Below are positions 37,687 through 49,600 of a stretch of 64,000 nucleotides of DNA, in pieces. Position 1 is the first letter of the stretch; each line of letters opens with the position of its first letter. The position numbers and the translations under genes were made by a program. Below the pieces are notes generated by a model. It ran no database searches and was not told where the DNA came from. It saw only the letters and a program-made list of their open reading frames with translations. The stretch is from Chamaelirium japonicum (taxonomy: Eukaryota; Streptophyta; Magnoliopsida; Liliales; Melanthiaceae): assembly GCA_947650365.1 (NCBI GenBank), contig OX393552.1:49871873-49935872 (forward strand), read 5' to 3'.

Positions 37687-40600
37687 CACTGTGTTGGGCC
37701 GACTGAGATCATGACTGTAGTTTTTTTTTTTGGGTTCTGTGTGTGTGTGTGTGTGTGTGTGTGTTCACTGTGTTGGGCCGACTGAAATCAGAACTGTAGG
37801 TTTTTTTTTTTGGGTTCTCTGTGTGTGTGTGTGTGTGTGTTGGGCGGCTTGGGCCGACTGAATCTGAGATTCTGAAGCTTTTTTTTTTTTTTTTTTGGTG
37901 CAATACAAAGCTTTGGTGCAATTGATTGTAAAAAACTGTTTTTTTTTTGGTGCAATACAAAACTTTGGTAATTGGTACAAACTACAAAGTTTGGATTTCA
38001 GGGAAAGTAAAAATCTGTTTTTTGTGTGGAATTGATTGCACTATTACAGAGAAACAAAACTGTAATTTTAATATAGTAATATGTATTTTTTTAATAACCT
38101 CTATTTTTATTTTTTAATAACCTCTATTTTTCATATTTTTTCCATAATTTTTCTCTATTTAAAATATTTTTTACAATTTTCTCAACTTAATTAAATAGTT
38201 TTAAATTTTAAATTATTCAGACCGGTGAACCGGACCGGCCGGTCGAACCGGACCGGTACCCAAACCGGTTCACACTCCGGTTCGGCTCTGACAACATTGC
38301 TTTTTACATTACACCTTTCTGGTGTTTTAGTGGTCATGTTTTTTCTTTTCATTCACGATTCTCCTTTCCATTCCATATCCGGAGCTCCCATGGCACATTG
38401 TGCCCATCTATATCATTATTGATATGCGTTGCTACCTACATACCATCTATGCAAGAGTTGAGAATGCTAGAGTTGAGAATTTGGTTCGGGTTTAGGTTGT
38501 CCAAAATGCGAACCAGTTCGGGTTTGAATTTGGTTTCGTTTCGGCCGGTTCGTCATTTCAGCTAAAAGTATGAAAAATATGAAAAAAAAGTAAATTAGGG
38601 TCTAGTTCATCTGATTCGGGCCCAAATCGATCATTTCAATACCAATTCTTGTGATGTATGAATCATGGATTAATTACTTACTATATTATATCTTTCAAAC
38701 TAAAAGGATGATGGTGTGAACCAAATCCGAATCATGCGGGTTCGGTGGTATAATGCGGGCTCGGTGGTTCGGATAAGCCAAATTCCGAACTTGTACAGGG
38801 AAACCGATTAGGGGTCGAACAAACCCTCAAATCGTGCTTTTATGTTAACCTATATGGTGGTTTGAATTGTTGTTATCCATCTAGGATGATAAAGCAAATG
38901 AGGTATATATACAATGAGGTGAGTGTGGTAACCAACATGGTTAGCATACCACCCTAGAAGAGTAAACATAAGAGAACAATATACAAATGTACATAATTCC
39001 AGTGTCTTGTTACATACTGCTGAAGGAACCGATGAAGCTAATGAGGCCCTGACAAGAGAATATGGTGAATCGAGCTATCAAGGTTCTGATGATTGTTAGT
39101 CTATAGAGAATCAAGAGGAAACGGATAAATCTTCATTAGGATTGGTTCAGAGAGATCGTCATACCTCAGAGATGATCGGTAATTTGCATTCTGGCCTTCA
39201 AACAAGAAGGCATGTATAAAATATTGTGAACTACTTCTGTTATGTGCCAACTTTTGAACCAAAGAATGTTAAAGAAGCCTTGAATGATGAACATTGGATA
39301 GTTTCCATGTAAGATGAATTGACATATACGACATGAAATTTGGAAGTTAGTACTTAGTACTAAGACCAAAGAACACAGTGTTATTGGTACAAAGTCGATA
39401 TTCAAGAACAAATCTGACGACTATGGTACTGATGTCAAGAACAAGGCAAGGCTGGTAGCTTAAGGGTACACATGTAGAAGGCATTGACTTTGATGAAACA
39501 TTCGCTCCTGTGGCCAAGACAGAATCCATTCGGATTATGCTTGTTGTTGCATGTTGCTTAAAGTTCAAGCTCTTCCAAGTGGATGTAAATAGCACCTTCT
39601 TGGATGTAAATAACACCTTCTTGGATGGAATTCTTTTGGAAGAAGTGTTGAACAACCAAAAGGTTTCAGTGATCCTCACCATCCTGACATGGTGTATTAT
39701 CTGCAAAAGGCTCTGTATGTTTGAAACATGCACTAGCACTATGGGTACAAGTTTTGGGGGTGAACAAAAAGGTCACCATCTTCAGGAAGTAATGATTTTG
39801 GGCTCTTTCTCTCCTTTGCTTCGGGCGAATAGGCAAGACAAGGACAATCCGCTGAGGGCTTCGACTCTATGGAGTTCGGAGGTCTCGCGAGCGGCCTTGA
39901 TCTCGAGCGAGGGATTTGGGAAGGTTTTAGGCTCCTAGAATGGGAGGCAGGAAGTTTGAGAACATGGTGATTGATTCACTCAAATAGGTTAAAGCCTTTA
40001 CCCATTGGTTTACAAAGGATTGACCTTTTTTCTTAGTACTCCTATCCCTCCTTTTATAGAAAAAGTTTTTTTTTAGGGGGGGGGGGTATTATTGTTTCTC
40101 ACGTGGGATGTCATAAGCTCGACCTATCCCTCTTAGATAGCTGTCCTTTTTGAGTCGGTTTAGGAGCATGTCTCTCGGGTGCGTTTGGGTGTCGTCCTGT
40201 GAGTCGTCCACGGGGTGCTTTCTCCCTTCTGGTGAGATAGCTTTCTACTGCCTTTGATTCAAAACTAAGATCTCGCAGAGAGCAGTCCGTGGAGAACAAT
40301 CCCCTCGTTTGGGTGACTTTAATGCCTGCTACACTTCTTACTTGTCGCTGGGGAGACTCCGGAATGGTTACGACCGGGCTTCGGAGAGTGGTTCTCCACT
40401 TTTCCCTTTTGTCCTACTCTTCGGAGTCTTCTCTTTGGTCTTGATGCCGAGTGAGGGGGTGGATATTTTATGCACCCACATTGGCCCCCTTATGGTTGAC
40501 CGAGTCACTTGGTGGCTTGGCGGGTCATGACTTGTTGTTTGAGCGAGACACCCTTTCGGGTCCGTGGGATGCCTTCCTCTCTTTCTGAGGGGCCATTTTC

Positions 40601-43600
40601 CTAGATGGAGCTGCTACTCCATGTATGAGGTTCTGGGCGGCATCTTAGGCTCCTGAGGGGGTCTGATTACCCCTCGGGCGGCTAAGCTGCTAGGGCGGAC
40701 GGGTTGTTCTCTCCTATGGCGGCATCTCGGCCAAGGGGGCTTGTTGCTCACCCCTTTGGTGGCTCTGTTGTTAAAGGGGCGGGCTGTTCGCCCCTTTGGT
40801 GGTTTTATCGCTGAAGGGGCGATTGTCCGCCCCTTTGACGACTGTGTCGCTAAAGGGGAGGTTTACCCGCTCTTGTGGTTGCTTTGCCTTGGGGCGGTTG
40901 TCTGCCATCTTTTCGGCTCTGCCCCTAGGGGCGACTTGTCCACTCTCTTGGGGGCTTTGCCCCCAGGAGCAACTTGTCCACCCTGTTAGTGGCTCTGCCC
41001 CTAGGGACGACTTGTCCTCCCTGTTGGTGGCTCTACCCTTAAGAGGCATGTTTGCTTTTCTTTTTGGCGGTGTTGCTTTTGAAGGTGGATTTGTCTGCCT
41101 TTTTGGCAGCTTCGTTTCTGAAGGTAGATTTGTCTACCTATTTGGTGGTTTTGTTACTAAAGGTAACTTTATCCACTTCTTTGGTGGTTCCGCTCCAAAA
41201 GGTCTCCCGCAGGTAGCTTTGTTTGCCTTTTTGGCGGCTCTGCTTCTGAAGTTCTTCAGACTTGGCGAGTTTTTGCTCTTTGAAGCTTTTTTTTGGCTGT
41301 TCATCTTTAGGGGGAAGTTGCAGACAAGATCCTAGTGCCAGATTTGACTTCCCAAAACTCTTGGTCAAGTTTTTATGAAGTCGGGGTGTTTAATGCGTTA
41401 GCAATTTAGCATCCAACGGCTTGAAGCTTTTGAATAATTTTTTTACTCATAATAAATAATTGTAAAATTAGTATTTTTAAAATAAAATATTAATTTCGAA
41501 ATAAAATATTTTTTTATTCTAAAAATATTATTTTAATTTGAAAAAAATTCTAATTTTGAAATTATTAATTATGATATATTAAATATGGGTGGTTTTAAAG
41601 ATTTCCAAATCTTTTCAATAAGAGATCATTACTTTTTTATTAGAGATAAGATTTAGATCTTTTCGAATAAGACAATTCTTATCTTTTTATTAGGATTCTT
41701 TAACTTTTGTTTTCAATTTAAAAGCATCTAGGCCTCCCACTGTAATAGGTGAATGAGATGAATGATTTAATTATTAGTATTATGATCCAAGATTGGATTG
41801 ATTAGAGGAGGATTACTCGAATTTGGAGTCCATATTTTCTCCCCCCTCTCTTTGTCTCCTTCTCGTGTGTTTGTATTTATTGACAACCCCGTATTTGCGG
41901 CCTCCAATCCCGACTCTGACCCCGTGGCCGACTACCACCCGCGACTTCCCTTGTGGTCCACGTTCGACCTCTATCAAATACATCTAAAGCTTATATAAGA
42001 ATAAAAAGGGGGACTTAGTGAATGGTCCAAAACAAGAGATTTGTTTAAGCCCAAGGACAGAGGATGAAAATATCCCTCAATGTGCTTCAAATTTTCAGTT
42101 CCATGCCATTCCTTTCTAAACTAAACTGAATCCTAAAAGGTAAGATCTATAGGCCATGAGATGTACCCTAGACCTAATCCTAAACCTAATCTAAATCGAA
42201 TCGAACCCCATTTCCCGCTTGCCTCTCGTTTCCGTTGCTCACCGCTTCGGTGACGAGTAGCTTCGACTCACGCCGTTGCTGCTCATACCTTTGAGGAGGA
42301 AGGAGGCGTCGTCGGAGGTTGGCAGGAGGCGGAGGCCAAGGTCACCACCGCTGGTGCTGCTTGCCGTCACTGCTCGAGAGAGAACAGGGGAAAGGGGGAG
42401 AAAGTGGGCATTTTTGAGTTTATGAAATGATTTTGGGATCTTCCCTTAAAGGGATCTTATGAGTGTCCTGTAACTCCTGTTCATCATACAGATCTATTGT
42501 ATGGGACCTAACACCCATTTCCCCAATAAAAAATATATGCACTGTATGTATATATAGTGTTTCTCATTCGACATCTATAACCCAAAACAACATTCCATGA
42601 CTTTGGGTTGAAGTTGTAGATATGCTTCATTTTTGCTTGCTATATTGGCTGCACATCCTCGTTCATGGCATCTATGTATGTTTTTTAACATGTTTTTTGT
42701 GTTCACTAGTCACTGCTTTAAATGTTTCTCCTCAGGTCACAACAGACGAGGCCAGTTCTAAACCCAGCATCCATTAAGGGTGGGACTTGAGCGGGTTGAA
42801 GGGTTTGCCCATGCCCAACCGGACTTGCACAAACCTTAAACCGTTTTGCTTGTGGAAACCCAACCTGTGTTTGCCCATTTTAGTTGTTCGGGTTGCTCGG
42901 GTTGCCCAATTTACAAAATAATGGGTGGGTTGAGCTGGTTGCCCAATTAGAAATGCTTGTGCACATAAATAGATGAAAAACAACCCAACAGATTTTTGAA
43001 TTGCATAAAAAAAATATTTGATTTGCATAACGAAAACATAAAGTCCAACCCATATCCTCACATATTTCAAACGAATTCTTAGCATTCAAGATCAAACAGA
43101 CAGTCTTTGATTTATGTAAAAAAAACTACGAAAGCAGTCAACCTTAGTGTGTCACTTCCTCGGGTTCCTCGGGTTGGGAAGATCAGTACCCAAACCCATC
43201 CAAATTAAAATCGCGTTGATCTTTTTTTGTCCAAATCCGTCCAAGTTTTTAACTAGCTTTGCCCATGTTTGTCCATTGTTCGGGTTGGAGGGGTCGGGTT
43301 TGGGGTCAGACCCGGCCAAGTCCCACCCCTAGCATCCATTGATTTCTGTTCTCATGAGTCTATCGGGTCTAGTTTGAAGTGTCATGCGTCAGCACTATTA
43401 CCATGTAATGGGCGTGCATCAACTGTTTTTCATTTTATGTTTGCTGTCTCCTAAATATTCTTATCTACCTCAACATCTTTATTTCTTTATTGACCAAAGC
43501 CAGCTGGTCTTTTTACTGTTTGATAATGAATACCCCAATTCTTACTGGCATGGGGTGAATACACACTCCAATAGCATACCTCTTGAACCATGCTCTTTTG

Positions 43601-46600
43601 ATATAATTTTTTTCTTATTTGTCTCCCTTCTCTTGTATCATATTGCTAATCAGTTTGCGCAACAATGATTTATTGAATACTCATCTTCAGTCCAAAAAAT
43701 TACATCTCATGCACTATTGTTTGCTTCATCTTACACTAAATGTTGAATTCACAAAAAAATGGGAATAAAAGAGGTTGTGTACTGGAGAGATGCCAACAAT
43801 GGTAGGAAGTATAGAAAAATGTTGTTATTCATCTTCTTTCGATTACAGTGGGACCAACTTGCAAGGAAAGCCAAATTTAGTTATTATCATTGCTGATTAG
43901 TGAAGAAGACCGTTATTAGAAAGGCAAATAAAGTAGAATTAAAAAGAAAAAGAATTACAACTTGAATTATCACTGCTGCGGCTACTACTACTACTACTAT
44001 TACAAATGTTGCCGTCTGGTGAAGAGGGACCTTGCTTTTTAATACTAAAAGAGGTATATCGGAAAAGAAAATATTACAAGTTTTTATCTAACAATATCAA
44101 AGAAGCAAAATGGAAAAAAAGAGGATGCTAGTCTTACTATTGGTAGTATTAATGATCTCTTGGAAAAATCTCAAAAGTGCTTTAATTGTTACACTTGATG
44201 GGAAAAATTTATTAAACGAGGACCGGGTTCAGATGTAATGCTTTAATATGGTTTATAGTGTGATAAGTGATTTTCTTGAATGAGATGAATGAATAGAATT
44301 CCTTATCCGTTTGAAATGGAAAGCCTTGATTTTTTTTCGTTGCCCTGCTCTGATTTCAGAAACTTCAGACGACTTGGATTTGAAGGAGGGCACTTCGTGG
44401 ACCCAGATATGGTTAGATATTATTTCCACTCTTCCATATCTTGCAGTCAAATAGTTACCTATATATTTATATATTCACTTTAATCTCATTTTTCTAGGGA
44501 GAGTTACTTTGCCCAGTATGCCGCAGATTTGCAAATTCCATCCTGCCCGCATTCCATGGCATTTCTAACAAAGTTTGGAGGCAGCAGATGTTATCATCCG
44601 GTAGTCCTACATCAGATGCAGTCGTTTCAGCATCACCAGATATGGATAACAGTGTTCTTCGTCTTCCACTTGCTTTATCCCTTATTCGAAGCACTTCGAA
44701 AATGGTTGGACAGGGCAGATTCCTAAAAGTCTTCTCTAAAAAGTTGAGTGAAACTATCGAGCCAGCTCTGGAGCCTGCTCTACATAAATTGTGTATGCTA
44801 TATTATCCTCACAGTTATGGTAATTTGTCAGCATCTGGTAGGCTCAGTCCATCCCTGATTCTGTGGGACACCCTTAGGTACTCTCTTGCATCTTCAGAAA
44901 TTGCTTCTCGTGGGAAGATGAAGACAGGTGCAGTCGGTTCAGCATCTTCCTTGGAAAGTTTATATGGTGAACTTCATTCTTCTAGTGAATTTATATTGTC
45001 ATTGCTACTCAATGTTGCTCAGACTGCACGCAGTTTGGATTGTCTTGAAGTGCTTCTAAGGTTCAGAGGCATCCAACTTTTAGCAGGGTCTATTTGTTCT
45101 GGTGTTTCAGGAGACACCAATTTTTTGTGCACTGATAAACTAAGAGGTTGGTTTAGGAATTCTGATTCTTTTGAACCTTTGATGCAGTTTTCTGTGAATA
45201 AAGCGAGTTTTAAATGATATAGTAAAATACTGTAAAAGGCACATGAATAACAGTAAGCATTCAATGCTCTTCAGAAATCTTTAGTTTGCTAATAATTTGG
45301 ATTAGATACCAATCATACCATGCATTAACTCGTGTAGTCAAAACCTTTTTTTGAATGAAATTATTGCTGCTGGTTTTAATTGGAATACCTTAAAATAAAC
45401 CTGTGGCTTCATTCTGCTTGATTGAGCCTTTGATTATTTGTCAAAACCTTCATGGGTCTTTTCGACTTTGCATTGACATTGGTCTGCCCTAGCCTACGAA
45501 AGTTTCTCAACTTCCAAACGGACGCCTAATTCAGTTCTTGAATTGTTTGGTACTACACGTGTGCACTTCATTCTCTTTAATCTGAAACGGTTGCTCACAT
45601 TGAATCTCAATAGTTGATGACCTGAATCTAATGATCTTTATGTGACTATGTCTGAAATTATCAAGTGAAAGTTCATTTGCTTATCTCCTGAACTGCATTC
45701 TATTTTATATTTGCATGGTTTCTGCATCAGTCATATATTCATTGACTATAACACAATTTACATGCATAAATCACAATTCATAAGTCATATAGTTCGTAAA
45801 GCTCACAATCGGAACACTCGCATAAGCCTAATGCAAAAGCACGACTAAAAAGTGGAAGAAAGTACAAGTCTAGAAGAAGATGGTGCAAAAGTTGAAAGAA
45901 ATGCATACCTCATCGTCTTAATATTATTTCAAAAAAACCCAAACTAACACGAACTCAACCAAACTGGAGATTTATCGGATTTGGAGGTAAAGAACCTCCA
46001 AATTTTATGTGCCTAACCCTTTGAAGGGTTTAAAACCTAGACCCATATTAACTACCATTTTTTCTTATTAAACAAAAATAAAAAATACATACCTTTTTTT
46101 GCAAGAATGATTCTTGCGAGCTTCAGAAGCACAAATCGGTGGTTATTCATGTGTTTGACTTTGATCCATCAAATTTGGCTTGGAGTGCACAAGCACGTCT
46201 TTCCCAACTTTCCACAAACAGAAAACACAAATAAGCTAAAGAAAACATCAACTGCGCTCATTTGGCCTTAAATAACCAGGTCGGTACTCGGTACGAATCG
46301 GTTGTACAAGTCAAATACCAAGTTACCAACTAGTGCATGTGATACAACTGGTATATTGCTAAATCGTACCGGTATTGACTGACAACTAGTACATACCAGA
46401 TGGTGCGATACGTACCGGTCGATGTGCTGATCCATGTATAGCAGTGAAAATAAACAATGGTGTGGCATGGAATCAAATGTGGACAAATTTCCTACGAAAT
46501 CATCGAATATGTTTTTTTTTTACTGGTCCAACATAGAATTTGGCCGAATTTTTAATGGTAACAAATTTCTGTTCAACATAATAAATGTCAACCGAAATGA

Positions 46601-49600
46601 CAAACATTTGACCGAAATCCGATATTCTATATTTTTTTTTGGACAATTTCATTGAAGTTTTTTATCTTTTTTAGTAGAAAATCTCGTCTTTATCAGTGAG
46701 AAATTACATTTTTCCGCAATTTCGATTTTTTTTCATAGCAGACAACATTTTACTGATGTTTGACCTGGATTTGATCAAAATTTGACCCAAATGCTATGAA
46801 TTTCCTCCAAAATCTTTCCTTAAAAACACAAATTTTCACCGACATTTAACTAAAAACCGACAAATTTTCTTTTTTGGACTAACTGAAACCGACATGGAAA
46901 TCGACATTTAAAACCTTGGTGTGGGGTTGTTAGCATCCACCTAAGTGTCAAATATCAACAACAAGGATTAAAGGACTAAATGTGCTATGATTGATAGTGA
47001 GGATTCATCCAAAATTAAGTTATAACCACCCAAAACTTGTGGAAGAAAAAAATTCTTTCGTTTTGTCTAATCCGTGGGCATGTAGCTTCAATTCTGCTCT
47101 TTCATTTGTACTTTGTGCCACAAAGATGAATGTAATCCCCTATATCAAATATTGCATTTTTTACTCTTCATCAAGACTCCTTCATTGTCTAGGGGAACCC
47201 TAGTGGTTGCTCTTTGGTTGTATGCTCCTAAACTATGCAGCCAACAAAGTTAGTCTCTATATCTGGCAGCTAGCCTTTCTGGTTTCTTGGCATGCCCTTC
47301 TTTTGCCAAGTTACCTTGATCAGGTTTTCGTCAAATTGACAACTGGTTAGAAACTTCTGGTCAATTTATCCTATAGTTGACCCCATGATGCAAGACACTA
47401 GTGCCAACTCGATACATGATACAAGATTCAACAAACTCTTCGAGCAAATCTTCCATAATATAGTTTCCTATAATTCACTAGCTATTATGCAGAATTTTAA
47501 GCATGAAATAATATTATAATCCGAAGAAATCTACTTACAAACACGTAGTATCGAACAAAATAAAGATTTTAAATAAGCTCGATCGATTAGGAAATTAAGA
47601 AGTTTCCGTTGACTGATAAATCAAAGATTAACCTAGAGATCGAATTACCTTAAAGAATTTCAATCAGCATTAGTGACATAGAAACAATTTAACTATGATG
47701 GGTTACTAGGTAGAAACAATTAAATAAAAATTTGCTATACAATAAAAGTAAAATTTTGATCTCCACCACAGTGTACCTTACCAAATATCGATGGATAATG
47801 CATAGCCAATCTGGTTTTAGTTGTTATCAAGTAGAAGGCCTTATCAGTATATTGTGGGAAGAGGGCATAGTTTGGTAAAAGAAAAATTTAGAGCTGATGA
47901 ATGTAATGTGTTGCCTTAACCCCACTAAACTCCCTCACCATTTCTATTACTCTATGGGGAAGGCATTGAGCGCTTGTTTGTTTTTTGGATGCACAAAAGC
48001 TAGTAAATCGGATGTGGGCTAGTAAATCTTCAAGATAGACTAGTAAATCTGATTTCCTTTCTGCTGTTTGTATTGACCAGTAAAGTGAACCATTACTTCT
48101 GGACAACTATTTGGAATGATCAGCAAAGTAAATCAGAAATTAAATCTACCAGCAGCTTGCCGCCGTTGTCGGCGGGTGGTGGATGGTGAGGCAGTGGCTG
48201 AAGAGGTTGAACGGTGGGGCGGGGGCCGGCCAGGGTGGTGGTCGACGGTGGTGGTGCATGGCGGGGCAATGGGGCCACTGCGGCCGGTGGTGGTGGCATC
48301 CCCCTGGTTCATCCCTTGGCCCACAAATTGTGGTCGTTGAAATTGGGATCATCACTGTCGCTCCCCAAATCATCGAATCCATCACGGGATGCTCTCTCGA
48401 TCTTGCTGTTGGCTGACGTGGCGTGGTCAATGGAGCCTTCTACTAGTGAATCAAAAATTTTACTTGGTTTTTTCGAAGTAAAACTTTTTGGCTACTAGTA
48501 AACCTTCTATCATTTACTTTACTATAACTTTTTGGATTCAAACAGCAGCAAGGTACAAATTTTACCCGATTTACTTTACTAGTTAGCCTGTTGACCGAAT
48601 ACAAACAGACCCTGAGATGTTTAAAATGATAAATTAATGGGCCCTAAGCTGTTTATTCCCTTGACCATCACAGTCAGATTTATCCTTGATGGTGTGGTAG
48701 AAGGTATCTATATATTTTTTTGTATGTGTTCCAATTAAAATTCTCACCTATGATAACTTATGTGAAATTGGAGGTGAGAAGTCCTACAAACTTTGTTGTA
48801 TGGAAAATAATCTATAACTTCTCCATTGGCAACTTCAACTATAACCTTATTGAATGATTGTACTGAGATCTTGATGCTTTAGGGTTCTTAGTGTTTTTGG
48901 GAATGTTTGGATCATCGTAGTGGAGGATTTTAAAGAGAGCTTAGTAGTAGGTTTTTACCACATACTATGTGAAGTCTGGAAGGAAATAAATTTGAATAAT
49001 TCCAAGGCCTTAGTACTGAAATGGATATTACTTTTGGAAAGACCTTGGTTAGAATTAAGGATTGGATGGAAAATAATGTGTTGACTAAAGTGAGGATTGG
49101 ATGGAAAATAATGTGTTGACTAAAGTGGCTGTTTGTTTGCCTTCTTTATATAGAACCTTTTTGAGTTAGGAATTTTTGTATACATATTGATTCCTTTGAT
49201 TTTTGTAGCTGTTACTATGTGCTACTTTATTTTTCCTTTTGCTATCTTAGTAAAGTTTTTCCCTTGTCATTCAGCAAAGCTAAATATGTAACCTAGGCAC
49301 ACTTGATATCACTGTTTAAAAAGGCGAAAGGCGTACGCCGCGTACCGAGGTGTTTTTCCTCTGGAGAGGCGAGGCATAAGCCTCAAGGCGCACCGAGGCG
49401 TAAGCCTCGAATTTTTTCGAAGCGTTATGGTAAAAAAAGTTAAAAGAAAAAAATCCAGAATACATACTATTATTAGATGTGTAATAATATGTGAACTAGA
49501 TATGCATAATAAATCACAATGTATTAGAAAATATCTTATATGACACGATTGAGGACTCCTTCGAGCAATCTAACAACAAAATAGAAAGTCAAATTGCTCA

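Larger units (their letters stand above)
34275..44359 (+). other. PRT6 intron 9 (10.1 kb) between RING-coding exons
   Basis: It carries, in order, a CCGAAAT-rich repeat (35030-35600), hAT 36039-36680, hAT 37167-38299, a possible hAT-like TTCGGGTT region at about 38455-38830, a copia RT remnant (39020-39750), a degenerate tandem tract (40690-41260), a MULE-like element 42008-42524 and hAT 42775-43331. In 43340-44359 I see nothing. Confidence 0.8.

Noticed and set aside
40796..41335. Plus-strand frame of 179 residues with repeated Phe/Gly/Leu motifs
   Set aside because: It follows the degenerate tandem array. Repeats drift in length and frame, so coding selection is not supported.
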